From: Shinella sp. UYSO24
GTDB taxonomy: Bacteria > Pseudomonadota > Alphaproteobacteria > Rhizobiales > Rhizobiaceae
Length of the DNA stretch: 43,998 nt
Direction: 5' to 3'
NCBI GenBank assembly: GCA_902167985.1
Contig: CABHNZ010000032.1
Span: 1 to 43,998 of the forward strand
Under the pieces are notes generated by a model. The model ran no database searches, was not told where the DNA came from, and saw nothing but the letters and a program-made list of their open reading frames with translations. Position 1 is the stretch's first letter, and every line of letters starts with the position of its first letter. Shown here piece after piece: positions 18,760-28,433 of the stretch. The position numbers and the translations under genes were made by a program.

Positions 18760-19736
18760 GTGAAAGTCTCCATTCTCGAACAATCGACCCTTTCGGAAAA
18801 CGGCTCGGCGGCCGATGCCATCCAGAATACAGTCTGGCTGGCACGGGAGGCCGATTACCTTGGCTACGAGCGGCTTTGGCTCTCGGAGCATCACAATATG
18901 AGCATCCTGCAAGGCTCCTCGCCCGAAGTTCTGCTTGCGGCCATAGGCTCCAAGACTGATCGCATCCGGCTGGGATCAGGCGGCGTGATGTTGCCGAACC
19001 ATTCGGCATACAAGGTGGCGGAGAACTTCCGGGTTCTCGAAGCGCTGTTTCCCGGCCGTGTGGATTGCGGCATCGGCCGTGCCAGTGGTGGAGATCCCCA
19101 TTCGACAATGCTTCTGAACCCGCCGCAGGACGTCGATTTCCCGCAGCAGGTCAACCAGCTCGAACTCTTCCTTCATGACGACCACCAGAGGGTTGTCGCG
19201 ACACCCAGGGTGAGTGGCGTGCCATCGCTGTGGCTGCTGTCCGCTGGCTCTCATCCCGAGAGCGGGCGCATGGCGGCCGAGAAGGGAATGGGCCTTGCGA
19301 TCGCTCTGTTCATCAATCCGGCAGCCACGCGCGAGGCGGTCAGCCAGTATCGCCGCCACTTCCGCCCGTCGGCCGAGTTCCCTGAGCCCCGCGTGCTGAT
19401 CGCCCTGAATTCGTCGGTGCAGATACACCGGCGAAACTTGAGGAATTGAAAAAGGCATCCGACTATTTCAGGCTGATGCGCGACAGCGGCACCTATCCGA
19501 AGGCAGTGCCCTCACCCGAGACGCTGGACCGTATCGAGTTCTCACCCAGTCAGAAGGCTTACCTCGCCCGGATCGCCAATCGCGAGATCATCGGCCTCAT
19601 TGACGATGCCATCGCGGAAATCGCCGAGCGCGCGGCCGCATACGACGCGGACGAAGTCATGCTGACGACGATGTGCTTCGATATCGAGGACAAGATACGC
19701 GCCTTTCACCAGATCGCCGACCGGATCGTGAGCTGA
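18760..19736 (+). CDS. LLM-class flavin-dependent monooxygenase (luciferase-like) 1, frameshifted
   Basis: About 325 residues, bacterial-luciferase TIM-barrel fold. Family blocks seen are LWLSEHHNM, RIRLGSGGVMLPNH, FPGRVDCGIGRASGGD and PSLWLLSAG. GTG 18760 is preceded by AAGGAG at 6 nt. A lost base near 19425 splits the gene; the C-terminal part reads KLEELKKASDYFRLMRDSG onward. Members use reduced FMN (or F420) and O2 to oxidise organic substrates; the substrate here is unknown. It is followed 5 bp later by a paralogue. Confidence 0.83.
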
Positions 19737-19741
19737 CGGAA

Positions 19742-20785
19742 ATGAGTGAGAAGCTGACCCTTTCCATTCTCGATATCGGGCCGATCCGCTCGAACCAGTC
19801 GAGCACAGAATGCTTCCACTCGATGATCGAGTTGGCAAAGCTTGGTGAAAGACTTGGCTATCATCGTTACTGGCTGGCGGAACATCATAACGTCGCGGCG
19901 GTCGCAGCCAGCCATACGGCATCGTTTGCGCCTGTGATCGGCGCCCATACGAGCCGTATCCGCATCGGCGGCTGCGTGCTTCTGGCGCATTATCCGCCGC
20001 TGCTCGTCGCCGAACAGATGGGACTGGTTGAGGCCTGCTATCCCGGCCGTGTCGATCTCGGCATCGGCCGCTCCACCGGTGCCGACTGGGCGACCAGTTC
20101 GCTTTTGCGGGGCGGGGCAGAAATGAAGACCGATGAGGCAATGCTGGCGGACCTCACCAATCTGCTTGCCCTCAACCGGCCCGAAGGCCTGACCGTTTCA
20201 CAGGACGAGCGTGAATTCACAATCAGGGCAGTACCGAACGCGAAAACGGCCCCCTCACCCTGGATCCTCGGGACATCATGGTACTCGGCCCAGCTGGCGG
20301 CCGAACTGGGGCTGCCTTACGCCTTCGGCTATCACATCCGTGCAGAAGGTGCGAAGGAGGCCATTGCCCTGTACCGGGAGCGGTTCCGGCCAAGCGCATA
20401 CCTTGCCGAGCCGAAGGTTCTGGTTTCGGCGATCGTCGTGATCGGCGAGACCGATGAGGAGGCCGAGAGGCTTGCCCGCCCGCAGCTGTTTTTCATGTCG
20501 GCCTTCCGCTCCGGCGAGCCGGTTCAGCCGCAGATGCTGGTCGAGGAGGCAGACGGCATGGAGTTTGCGCCGCGCCACGAAAGGCTCGTCGCCATGTTTC
20601 GCCGGTCATGGATCATCGGTTCTCCGGACACTGCAGCAAAAGGCATTGCCGGGCTTGCGGCGGATCTTGGCGTGTCAGAAATGATGATCAATCCGGTCGG
20701 CGCCGCATACGCGTCACAGCCCGCCGATCGCGCTCCGAACCGCGAGTTCACCCTGTCCACACTGGCAGAGCGGTTTCCACAATAA
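19742..20785 (+). CDS. LLM-class flavin-dependent monooxygenase (luciferase-like) 2
   Basis: Intact, 347 residues. The same fold and block order as its upstream neighbour: YWLAEHHNV, RIRIGGCVLLAHYPPL, YPGRVDLGIGRSTGAD and SPWILGTSW. The tandem pair suggests a two-component or duplicated monooxygenase, although these single-component LLM enzymes normally act alone. Start ATG 19742, five bases after the previous stop, has no strong ribosome site, so it is probably translated by coupling. A terminator follows. Confidence 0.88.
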   Translation: MSEKLTLSILDIGPIRSNQSSTECFHSMIELAKLGERLGYHRYWLAEHHNVAAVAASHTASFAPVIGAHTSRIRIGGCVLLAHYPPLLVAEQMGLVEACYPGRVDLGIGRSTGADWATSSLLRGGAEMKTDEAMLADLTNLLALNRPEGLTVSQDEREFTIRAVPNAKTAPSPWILGTSWYSAQLAAELGLPYAFGYHIRAEGAKEAIALYRERFRPSAYLAEPKVLVSAIVVIGETDEEAERLARPQLFFMSAFRSGEPVQPQMLVEEADGMEFAPRHERLVAMFRRSWIIGSPDTAAKGIAGLAADLGVSEMMINPVGAAYASQPADRAPNREFTLSTLAERFPQ

Positions 20786-20846
20786 CGGCGCCCGGTTCGC
20801 ACGCCCCGGCGATTAAGTAACCAATCACTTACGGAAAAGAATGTGT

Positions 20847-20885
20847 GCCGGTCCCTGCCGCAGATCCGGCGGGGCCGGCTTTTTT
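20847..20885 (+). terminator. intrinsic terminator after the monooxygenase pair
   Basis: A GC-rich stem of about 13 bp (GCCGGTCCCTGCCG against CCGGCGGGGCCGGC, with G-U pairs) is followed directly by six Ts. The T-run overlaps the stop codon of the convergent antiporter gene, so the hairpin may serve both directions. Confidence 0.8.
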
Positions 20886-22457
20886 ATGGCACCCGCTCAT
20901 CCCGGCGCCTCTCGGCGACGATCTCCTGAATGTCGAGATCCTGCTCGATCTTCCTCATGATCGCATCCGAAACATGCCCTGCCCTGTACATTCTGAGAAT
21001 TTCAGCGCGACCGGCGCGTATCGCGAAGATGGTCGCATCGAGATGCTCCGCAGATAGCGGACGGCGATCTTCCGCTGCCGCGTCGAAATCCGCACCTGTC
21101 GCGACGCCGATGTAATCGCGGCGTGCATCGCCGGAACCGTTCCGCTCACGCAGCGCCTCATGCTGGATCCTCGCTATTTTGCTGCGCACCGCAGCCTCGT
21201 CACGCGCGACTTGCGTATCGGTTTTGGCGCAAGGGAAGGAAACAGTCCGACGAGCAAGGGCAATGTCGATCCCTGAACAAGGACCGTGACAAGGATCACA
21301 CCGAAGGCAGAGGCCAGGATCAGATCCCTCCCGGGAAAATCGACCGGCAGCGACAAGGCCGCAGCAAGAGTGACCGCGCCCCTCATGCCCGCCCAGCTGA
21401 CGATGACGGTCATCGGGAGGGAGGGAATATGTCTTGGGTGAATGCCCGCATGGGACAACAGCGTCCAGACGAGATCCGATCCTGCCAGCCAGGCGAACCG
21501 TGTTCCAATGACCGTCACGACGACGGCCATGACAGGAAGCGCGAGTGTCTGGATCCCGTCGCCGACGCTTTCGAAGTGATTGAGCGCCTGGCGCAACGAG
21601 AGGCCGATCAGGACGAAGAGAAGCGACTGGAGCAGAAAGACGAGGATGCGCCAGAAGGCCTGCGCGCGGATGCGGGTGAGGGCCGAGAAGATCTCGTGCT
21701 GCTGCCAGCCGAGCATCAGGCCGGTCGTCACCGTGGCGAGAACGCCCGAAAGCCCGAGCTGATCAGAGGCCATGTAGGAGACGGCGGCCAGAAGCAGCGT
21801 GCCGGTGACGATGAGTTCGCTATTGCCGAAGCGGCGCAGGAGACGCAGCGCTATCCAGCCGAGACAGAAGCCGACCATGATCCCGCCAATCGAAACAACG
21901 AAAAAGTTTCCGATTGCAGTTGGCACGTCGAATTTGCCCCCGAGAGCGGCGGCAACGGCAAAATGGAAAAGCACGAGGCCGCTCGCGTCATTGACCAGGC
22001 TCTCGCCCGCCAGCACGGTCATGACCCGGTTCGGAAGCCGCAGCTTTTCCAGAACGGCCTTCGCCGCCACGGCGTCGGGCGGCGAGACGATCGCTCCAAG
22101 AGCAAAGGCGGCAGACCAGGGGATATCGGGTCGCAGCCCGTGGACAACGCAGCCAACCGCAAGCGTGGTAAAGGCAACCGCACCAACGGCAAGCGATGAG
22201 ATCGCCGCGAAATACTGTTTGAAATCGAGCCAGACGGTCTGGTAGGCGCTGCTGAAAAGCAGCGGCGGCATGAAGACGACCATCACGATATCGGGGTCCA
22301 TGGCGACCACCGGAATGCCCGGGATGAAGGCCAGCGCTATTCCGCCGCCTATCAGCGCCGCCGCCGACGGCAGGTGAAGACGGCGGGCTGCCAGCGCCAG
22401 CACGAGAACGGCCATCAGCAGGCCGACAAGAAACTGGTATTCCAGCTCGATGGACAT
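20884..22457 (-). CDS. Na+/H+ antiporter, CPA1 family, frameshifted
   Basis: About 525 residues. 12 or so membrane helices occupy residues 1-405, and a hydrophilic C-terminal tail follows (QHEALRERNGSGDARRDY...). Conserved blocks are FMPPLLFSSAY, GAIVSPPDAVAAKAVLE and the ion-binding ND pair in LVNDASGLVLF; VSWAGMRGAVTLAAAL is also typical. It exchanges cytoplasmic Na+ (or K+) for H+ in pH and salt homeostasis. A lost base near 21220 separates the tail from the membrane part. The gene lies 63 bp downstream of the nitroreductase, same strand. Confidence 0.87.
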
Positions 22458-22520
22458 TTCGGCGGTCTCACGGATCAGAGGTGTGCAGCCGAGGCCGCCG
22501 TCTTGAGAGGCTGTCTTGCC

Positions 22521-23366
22521 TTAGCGATATCCCATTGCCGCGGCACGCAGATAGTCCATGTAACGGTCCCGCCCGTGCAGCGCACTTCTTGTACCGAGCC
22601 GGGCGGCGACGGCCGATGACCAGCCATGCGCAGCCATTCCCTGCTTTTCCTGGAAGCGGCTCATGATGCGATCATAGGCCGAGATTTCCTCTCCCGCCGC
22701 TACCCGGTAGACCTCGTGATGGACAACGATGCCCTGGCTCAGACGCGGCTTGATATCCGTGTCATGTGCGGGATGCGGGCGGCCGACGACAAGGCCGGTC
22801 ACGGGCACGCAGCGTTCGGGAAGCTGGAGCAGAGTCGACAGCGCCTCCGCATTGTTGCGCACGGCGCCAATGAAGCAGGTTCCGTATCCCAGCGCCTCGA
22901 AGGCAAGCGCCGCATTCTGCGCGGCGATGCAGGCATCGATCGTGCCCAGCATCATGGTCTCGAAATAGTCGAAAGCTTCGCGCGGCGTGTCATAGGCCTC
23001 GCCGATCGCATAATTGCGGCTCTGGTCGGCAAGCCAGACCAGCATCAGCGGTGCATCTTCGATCTGTCGCTGATTGCCACAAAGCTGATTGACCTCGCGC
23101 TTGTGAGCCGGATCCGAGATCCGGACGACGCTCCAGCTCTGCAGGTTGGAGGATGTGGCGGCCGACTGCGCCGCGGCGATGGCGGTTCTGAAATCGCCTT
23201 CAGCGACGGGATCTGACGTGTAGCGGCGGATGGTTCTGTGCATCAGCATGTGATCGATGACGGCATTATCCTGCCGGACAAGGCCATCAGTCTCGCCATA
23301 TCTATCCTCGATCGCGTCATCGACCGGTCGACCATATTGCACGGCGTAATTCTTGTAAGCGCTCAC
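22521..23366 (-). CDS. NfsA-like nitroreductase / FMN-dependent NAD(P)H oxidoreductase
   Basis: Intact, about 281 residues. Nitroreductase fold with the FMN-binding RTIRRYTSDPV and SSNLQSWSVVRI blocks, ALAFEALGYGTCFIGAVRNN and a C-terminal extension. The family reduces nitroaromatics, quinones and flavins with two electrons. Start choice: an ATG at 23378 would begin MEVRVSAY, but its codons GGAGGTGAG look like the ribosome site for GTG 23366 (VSAYKNYAVQYG), so I prefer the GTG. An inverted repeat sits upstream at 23409-23441. Confidence 0.82.
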   Translation of the reverse strand: MSAYKNYAVQYGRPVDDAIEDRYGETDGLVRQDNAVIDHMLMHRTIRRYTSDPVAEGDFRTAIAAAQSAATSSNLQSWSVVRISDPAHKREVNQLCGNQRQIEDAPLMLVWLADQSRNYAIGEAYDTPREAFDYFETMMLGTIDACIAAQNAALAFEALGYGTCFIGAVRNNAEALSTLLQLPERCVPVTGLVVGRPHPAHDTDIKPRLSQGIVVHHEVYRVAAGEEISAYDRIMSRFQEKQGMAAHGWSSAVAARLGTRSALHGRDRYMDYLRAAAMGYR

Positions 23367-23408
23367 CCTCACCTCCATAATAATGACGTATCAGCCCCAC
23401 ATAACGGT

Positions 23409-23441
23409 TTCGACAAGGCGCAGTTGAGGCGCCTTGTCGAA
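23409..23441. repeat. 13-bp perfect inverted repeat between SRPBCC-like gene and nitroreductase
   Basis: TTCGACAAGGCGC and GCGCCTTGTCGAA with a 7-nt loop. It lies 20 bp after the upstream gene's stop and about 40 bp before the nitroreductase start, both minus-strand. No T-run follows in either direction, so it is a stem-loop for mRNA processing, a rho-assisted terminator or an operator. Confidence 0.6.
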
Positions 23442-23461
23442 CCAATGTCAGTCGATCGAGC

Positions 23462-24025
23462 TTACTCTGCCGCAACCTTGGTTGCTGCCTTGGCAAGCGC
23501 CTTGCGGGCAATGCTCTCGGCGAATTTCGGCGTTTCGCGATGATTGTGATCGCCACCGGCAGCCTGCCGGGCCTTTGCCGCATCTTCAAACGACTGGCCA
23601 TGCTTTTCGATGAAGGCCATGAAGGCGTCGGTCGGGTGGCACGTTACCTGGTTCGTATAGCGGGTACGGTTGCCATCGATCGATTCCGCGATCAGTTCCC
23701 AGATGACGTTGACCTGCGTGCGCTCGCCGGTCGGCGTGAAGACGTCGGAGATCGAGTTCATCCGGCAATAGGACGGCGTTGCCTCGTCTGCCACATAGTG
23801 CTGAACCACCAGGGCCGTGCCGATCTTCTCGACATTGATGGACATCCGGCGGCCATCATCGGTGAAGGTCGAGCCGCAGGCAATGTGATCGGGCTCGCAG
23901 CAGCGCAGATATTCGGCTTCCGGCAGGTTGAACAGCCAATCGGCGATATCGATCTGGTCGAGCGGAACGTCGATCTCGTGCGAGTAAGCGGATTTGGAAA
24001 GCAGCTTGTCGGTGAGAACTTTCAT
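23462..24025 (-). CDS. conserved hypothetical protein, SRPBCC-like
   Basis: Intact, 187 residues, start MKVLTDKLLSKSAYSHEIDV with AAGGAA ribosome site. No signal peptide or membrane helix. Pattern of early helix, beta-rich middle (DDGRRMSINVEKIGTALVVQHY) and long C-terminal helix recalls the SRPBCC/Bet v1-like fold, which binds hydrophobic ligands, but this is a weak impression. It contains several cysteines (CCEP, ACGS, CRMN). It is divergent from the LysR regulator at 24412, which suggests that LysR controls it. Confidence 0.65.
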   Translation of the reverse strand: MKVLTDKLLSKSAYSHEIDVPLDQIDIADWLFNLPEAEYLRCCEPDHIACGSTFTDDGRRMSINVEKIGTALVVQHYVADEATPSYCRMNSISDVFTPTGERTQVNVIWELIAESIDGNRTRYTNQVTCHPTDAFMAFIEKHGQSFEDAAKARQAAGGDHNHRETPKFAESIARKALAKAATKVAAE

Positions 24026-24411
24026 TGTCTTTTCCTTTCGGTCTGATTTCGCCACCGCAATCGCGGTAGGTTCGACGGCACCGTTCGTGGCGCTCTGATG
24101 GTGATCGGTTCGGGCAGATAGCTCTCTGCTCCGGGGTGAAGGTCGCATCCCGCAGGCATGGCCTCAATTATACGGATGGGTCTCGACCCTATCCCTTGGT
24201 CTTGGTCCCTGGTCTTGGTCCGTTGCTGTTGGTCAGTCGCAACTCGCCTGCGTGGTGCGTTTGAAAAAATGCTGCGTGTTTTTGTGCGACAGACAGGAGA
24301 TTTGTCCAAATCCTGCGGCTTCTGCCGTAGTTCACGAGTAATAAATTGCACCGAAGGGAGGCGCGGGATAAGCCGGAATCTCGTCGAAACGGCTTTGCGC
24401 GGAATGCAAAG
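24026..24411. other. divergent control region, SRPBCC-like gene and LysR
   Basis: 386 bp without a gene. It carries TTGGTC direct repeats at 24196-24234 and a TTATAC half-site near 24168. A short AT-rich stretch near 24258-24285 and 24335-24350 could hold promoters. Confidence 0.45.
24196..24234. repeat. TTGGTC direct repeats
   Basis: TTGGTC occurs at 24196-24201, 24202-24207, 24215-24220 and 24229-24234, with a CTGGTC variant at 24209-24214. Tightly spaced direct repeats upstream of divergent genes may be a binding array or simple slippage-derived repeat. Confidence 0.6.
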
Positions 24412-25325
24412 ATGAAAGCAGAATTCCTCTCAACCTTCGTGGATGTGGTGCAGGCGGGAAGCTTCTCGGGAGCGGCCCGCAAACGCGCCGTCACCCCGTC
24501 TGCCGTCGTCAGGCAGATCGATACGCTTGAGCAGGATCTCGGTGTGGCCCTTCTCATCCGCTCGACGCGAGCGCTGACCCTGACCGATGCCGGCGAGAAA
24601 TTGCATGAACGTGCGCTCAGGCTGCTTGACGACATCGCCGACACTCACGCCGAAGTTGCAGCCTTCGGCGGTTCTGTATCAGGCACGCTTCGGATCGCCT
24701 GCTCTCCGACTTTCGGCAAACGTTATCTCCTCCCTGTCGCGGCAGCATTGCAGGCCGAGCATCCGGACCTCAGGATTGAGCTGGAGTTGACGGAACGGCT
24801 GGCCGATCCGGTGCAGGAACGGCTCGATCTCGTCATCCGCATGGGGGTTCTGCCGAACAGTACATTGATCGGAACCCGACTTGCGCCGATGCGCCGCCTT
24901 CTGGTTGCAAGCCCGTCCTATCTGGACAGGACCGGCGTGCCTCGAAGCATCGACGATCTCTCTGGGCATCGGCTGCTGGACAAGCTCCATGGTGCCGATC
25001 TTCTTGGATGGTCAGATGTGCTTGGCACACCCGCCGGAGAAGCCGGCCATGGTGAGGTGACATTCCGCTCCGACGATTTCGAGGCCTTGCGCGGCGCGGC
25101 AGAAGCTGGAATGGGCATCGCCTTCCTGTCCACATGGGTCGTCGGCCCCGCCATCCGGGACGCAGGTTGCGAGCCCTGCTGCCGGGCCTCGATCGCTGGA
25201 ACGACGATCCTGCCGGCATTTATCTGCTGCGCGCCCTGCCGCGCCCAAGCGCCAAGGTTCAGGCTTTCTCGAAGGCGCTTATCGCTTCGATCGGCCATCC
25301 GCCCTTCTGGGAACCGGCAGTCTAA
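24412..25325 (+). CDS. LysR-family transcriptional regulator, frameshifted
   Basis: About 304 residues. N-terminal winged HTH (MKAEFLSTFVDVVQAGSFSG, SAVVRQIDTLEQDLG) and LysR substrate-binding domain (SGTLRIACSPTFGKRYLLP). The start at 24412 matches the family N-terminus. One lost base near 25162 shifts the frame; the restored C-terminus is GRLRALLPGLDRWNDDPAG and continues to IASIGHPPFW. Likely regulator of the divergent SRPBCC-like gene and perhaps of the nitroreductase and antiporter beyond it. Confidence 0.85.
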
Positions 25326-25671
25326 CCCGGCATTTTTCCGTCGCTACCGCCAGTAAGATACGGCCGAGATTGGGCTCGGCCAAGCCTCCGTTTCGCCCGC
25401 TTCGTCGTCGGTTCGCCCCATGGCGCGCGGCGACATGACGCAGCGGCTCATCCGTATCGATGACACCCGCTGACGACCTTCGTGGCGCAATTTGAATAGC
25501 TTGCGATCCAATTCATACCCCCGGTTTTCAACCGCCAAAGCCCCTAAAACCCCATAAACCGGGGGGTTACATTCCGGAATCTCGCCACTAGTGTGCCGCC
25601 CTTCCGCGACGCGGAAAACGTGAGCATGACTAAAAATGGCTGAAAAAGCCGCAGAAAGGTGGGGATATCCC
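25326..25671. promoter_or_regulatory. leader region of the oligopeptide ABC operon
   Basis: 346 bp without a gene. A perfect 10-bp inverted repeat CCCCCGGTTT (25518-25527) and AAACCGGGGG (25556-25565) encloses 28 nt; it ends about 105 bp before the oppA start. It could be a transcript leader hairpin affecting stability or expression. No promoter boxes are assigned with confidence. Confidence 0.5.
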
Positions 25672-27263
25672 ATGTATCACTTCCATAAGAAATTCCTGGC
25701 AACAGCACTGGTTGGCACCTTGCTTGCCTGTTCCACCCTCTATTCCGCAGAGGCTGCGACGCTCAACATCCAGAATGGCGGCGACCCGCAGTCGCTCGAT
25801 CCACAGAAGATGTCGGGCGACTGGGAGAACCGCATCGCCGGTGACATTTTCGAAGGTCTGGTGACGGAAGATGCCAAGGATAATCCGATCCCCGGCCAGG
25901 CCGAAAGCTGGACGATCTCGCCCGACGGCAAGGTCTACACGTTCAAGCTTCGCGACGGCATCAAGTGGTCCGATGGCCAGCCGGTAACGGCGGGCGATTT
26001 CGTCTTCGCCTTCCAGCGTCTCGTCGATCCGAAGAACGCTGCCGACTACGCCTATCTGCAGTTCACCATCAAGAACGCGGAAAAGATCAACAAGGGCGAG
26101 ATCACCGATCTCAACCAGCTCGGCGTCAAGGCGATCGACGACAAGACGCTCGAAATCACCCTTGAAAACCCGACCCCGTATTTCATCAACGCCCTGATGC
26201 ACTATACCGCCTATCCGCTGCCCAAGCATGTGGTGGAAGCCAAGGGCGCCGACTGGGTGAAGATCGGCAATATCGTCACCAACGGTCCTTACAAGCCGGT
26301 CGAATGGGTGCCGGGCTCGCACGTTCTGACGGCGAAGAACGACCAGTATTGGGACGCCAAGGATGTGAGGATCGACGGCGTGAAGTTCTTCGTTCTCGAA
26401 GACCAGCAGGCCGCGCTGAAGCGCTACCGCGCCGGCGAGTTCGACATCCTCACCGACTTCCCCACCGACCAGTATGACTGGATGAAGAAGAACCTTCCCG
26501 GTCAGGCGCATGTGACGCCCTTCTCGGGCCTCTACTACTACGTCATCAACTCGCAGAAGGGCCCGACGGCAGACAAGCGCGTTCGCCAGGCTCTCTCCAT
26601 GGCGATCAACCGCGAAGTCATCGGTCCGCAGATCCTCGGCACCGGCGAACTGCCGGCCTATTCCTGGGTTCCGCCGGGCACTGCGAACTATGGCGAGCCG
26701 GCCTATGTCTCGTGGAAGGACGAGCCCTACAAGCAGAAGGTCGAGGAAGCCAAGAAGCTGCTGAAGGATGCCGGTTTCGGCCCCGACAAGCCGCTGTCGC
26801 TGGAACTGAAATACAACACCAACGACAACCACAAGCGCATCGCCGTCGCGATCGCCGCCATGTGGAAGCCGCTCGGTGTCAACGTTCAGCTCGTCAACTC
26901 GGAAACCAAGGTTCACTACGACCAGCTGCAGCGCGGTGACGTGCAGGTTGGCCGTGCGGGCTGGCTGGCCGATTACAACGATCCGGACAACTTCCTCAAT
27001 CTGCTCGTCACCGGCGTCAGATGAATTACGGCCGCTGGTCGAATGCCGAGTATGACAAGCTGATCAAGGACGGCAATACCGAAACCGATCTGAAGAAGCG
27101 TGCGGAAATGTTCAAGAAGGCCGAGCAGATCGCCCTGGACGACAGTGCCGCCCTGCCGATCTACTATTACGTCTCCAAGAACGTCGTTTCGCCGAAGATC
27201 GAAGGCTTCGTCGACAATATCCAGGACATCCACCGCACGCGCTGGCTGTCGTTCAAGGATTAA
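25672..27263 (+). CDS. oligopeptide ABC transporter periplasmic binding protein (OppA-like), frameshifted
   Basis: About 530 residues. Signal peptide MYHFHKKFLATALVGTLLAC (with AACSTL-type region, cleavage probably after SAEA) and then a family-5 solute-binding domain: NGGDPQSLDPQKMSGDWEN, NPIPGQAESWTISPDGKVYTF, RVRQALSMAINREVI and the C-terminal WLADYNDPDNFLNLL. ATG 25672 has an AAGGTGGGGA site; an in-frame ATG at 25636 is not favoured. One lost base near 27018 (restoring VTGVQMNYGRWSN) splits the gene. It delivers oligopeptides to the permease encoded downstream. Confidence 0.88.
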
Positions 27264-27314
27264 GAGAGGCTTTGTCTTGAACTTGCCCGCAAGGGTGGCG
27301 GCAACGCAAAGAGA

Positions 27315-27405
27315 CCTCTCCTGACCCTCCCCTCTTGGGGGAGGGTTTGATCCGGCTGCGCCGGCCTGCTGCGCAAGTGGCGGGCCGGGCAGCGGGGCGG
27401 AGAGG
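27315..27405. repeat. RIME-like palindromic intergenic repeat
   Basis: 91 bp bounded by CCTCTCC and GGAGAGG. It contains a hairpin ACCCTCCCC/GGGGGAGGGT (27324-27346) and GC-rich dyads. Structure and position recall the palindromic intergenic elements of rhizobia (RIME and related). It lies between the binding-protein and permease genes, where such elements often stabilise the upstream message or damp downstream expression. Confidence 0.6.
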
Positions 27406-27509
27406 ATATGCGGTTGGCGACCATTCCCGGCCCTGCCTTGTCCGGCACCGATTGGCCCGGCCCGTCGCCCATGACAGCAGAACCCGGCGCAGAAGAGACC
27501 GTACCCACC

Positions 27510-28433
27510 ATGATCAAATATGCATTCCGTCGATTGCTGTCGACGATCCCCGTTCTGTGGATCGCCGTCACGGCATGTTTCTTCGTCCTGAGGCTTGCTC
27601 CGGGCGGCCCCTTCGATGGCGAGCGGCCGCTGCCGCCGGTCATCCTGAAAAATCTCGCGGCGCACTATCATCTCGATCAGCCGCTCATTCAGCAATATTT
27701 CCTCTATGTCGGCGATCTTCTGCGGGGCGATCTCGGCCCCTCCTTCGCCAGCGAGGACTTCACAGTGGCGCAGCAGATCATGATCGGGCTGCCCTACACG
27801 TTCATCATCGGCACCTCGGCCTTCCTGCTCGCCATCATCATCGGCGTGACAGTCGGCTGTCTCGGGGCGCTCTACCAGAACAAGGCACCGGATTACATTC
27901 TGGGTGCAATGATCCTGGTAGGCGTCGTACTGCCGAACTTCCTGATCGCACCAATCCTTCAGCTCGTCATCGGCATCCATCTCGAATGGCTGCCCGTCGG
28001 TGGCTGGGGTGACGGCTCCCTCAAATATCTCGTGCTGCCGGTCGTCGTTCTGGCGCTGCCGCATGCGGGGCGCATCTCGCGCATCACCCGCGGATCGATG
28101 ATCGAGGTGATGGGCCAGAACTTCATCAGGACCGCGAAAGCCAAGGGCATAGGCCCACGGCTGACCGTCATGCGCCATGCGCTGAAACCGGCGATGATGC
28201 CGGTCGTCTCCTATCTCGGTCCGGCGGCAAGCTATCTGCTTACCGGCTCGCTGGTGGTCGAAAGCGTCTTCGGCCTGCCCGGTATCGGCCGCTACTTCAT
28301 CAATGCCGCGCTCAACCGCGACTACGGCATGGTTCTCGGCACGGTGATCTTCTACATGGTCCTGATCGTCGTCCTGAACCTCCTCGTCGATATCGCCTAT
28401 GCCTGGCTCGATCCGAAAGTGAGAAACCGATGA
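27510..28433 (+). CDS. oligopeptide ABC transporter permease (OppB-like)
   Basis: Intact, 307 residues from MIKYAFRRLLSTIPVLWIAV. Six membrane helices; RLAPGGPFDGERPLPP after helix 1 and the EAA loop RTAKAKGIGPRLTVMRHALKP are typical of DppB/OppB. The upstream ATG at 27408 falls in the non-conserved leader, so 27510 is chosen although the ribosome site is weak (GAAGAGA). The stop overlaps the next start (ATGA). Confidence 0.88.
   Translation: MIKYAFRRLLSTIPVLWIAVTACFFVLRLAPGGPFDGERPLPPVILKNLAAHYHLDQPLIQQYFLYVGDLLRGDLGPSFASEDFTVAQQIMIGLPYTFIIGTSAFLLAIIIGVTVGCLGALYQNKAPDYILGAMILVGVVLPNFLIAPILQLVIGIHLEWLPVGGWGDGSLKYLVLPVVVLALPHAGRISRITRGSMIEVMGQNFIRTAKAKGIGPRLTVMRHALKPAMMPVVSYLGPAASYLLTGSLVVESVFGLPGIGRYFINAALNRDYGMVLGTVIFYMVLIVVLNLLVDIAYAWLDPKVRNR

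Noticed and set aside
21123..22199. Long plus-strand frame opposite the antiporter
   Set aside because: Highly charged, low-complexity translation typical of the antisense of a membrane protein gene.
25630..26916. Long minus-strand open frame opposite the oppA-like gene
   Set aside because: Shadow of a signal-peptide-bearing binding protein; translation has no domain features.
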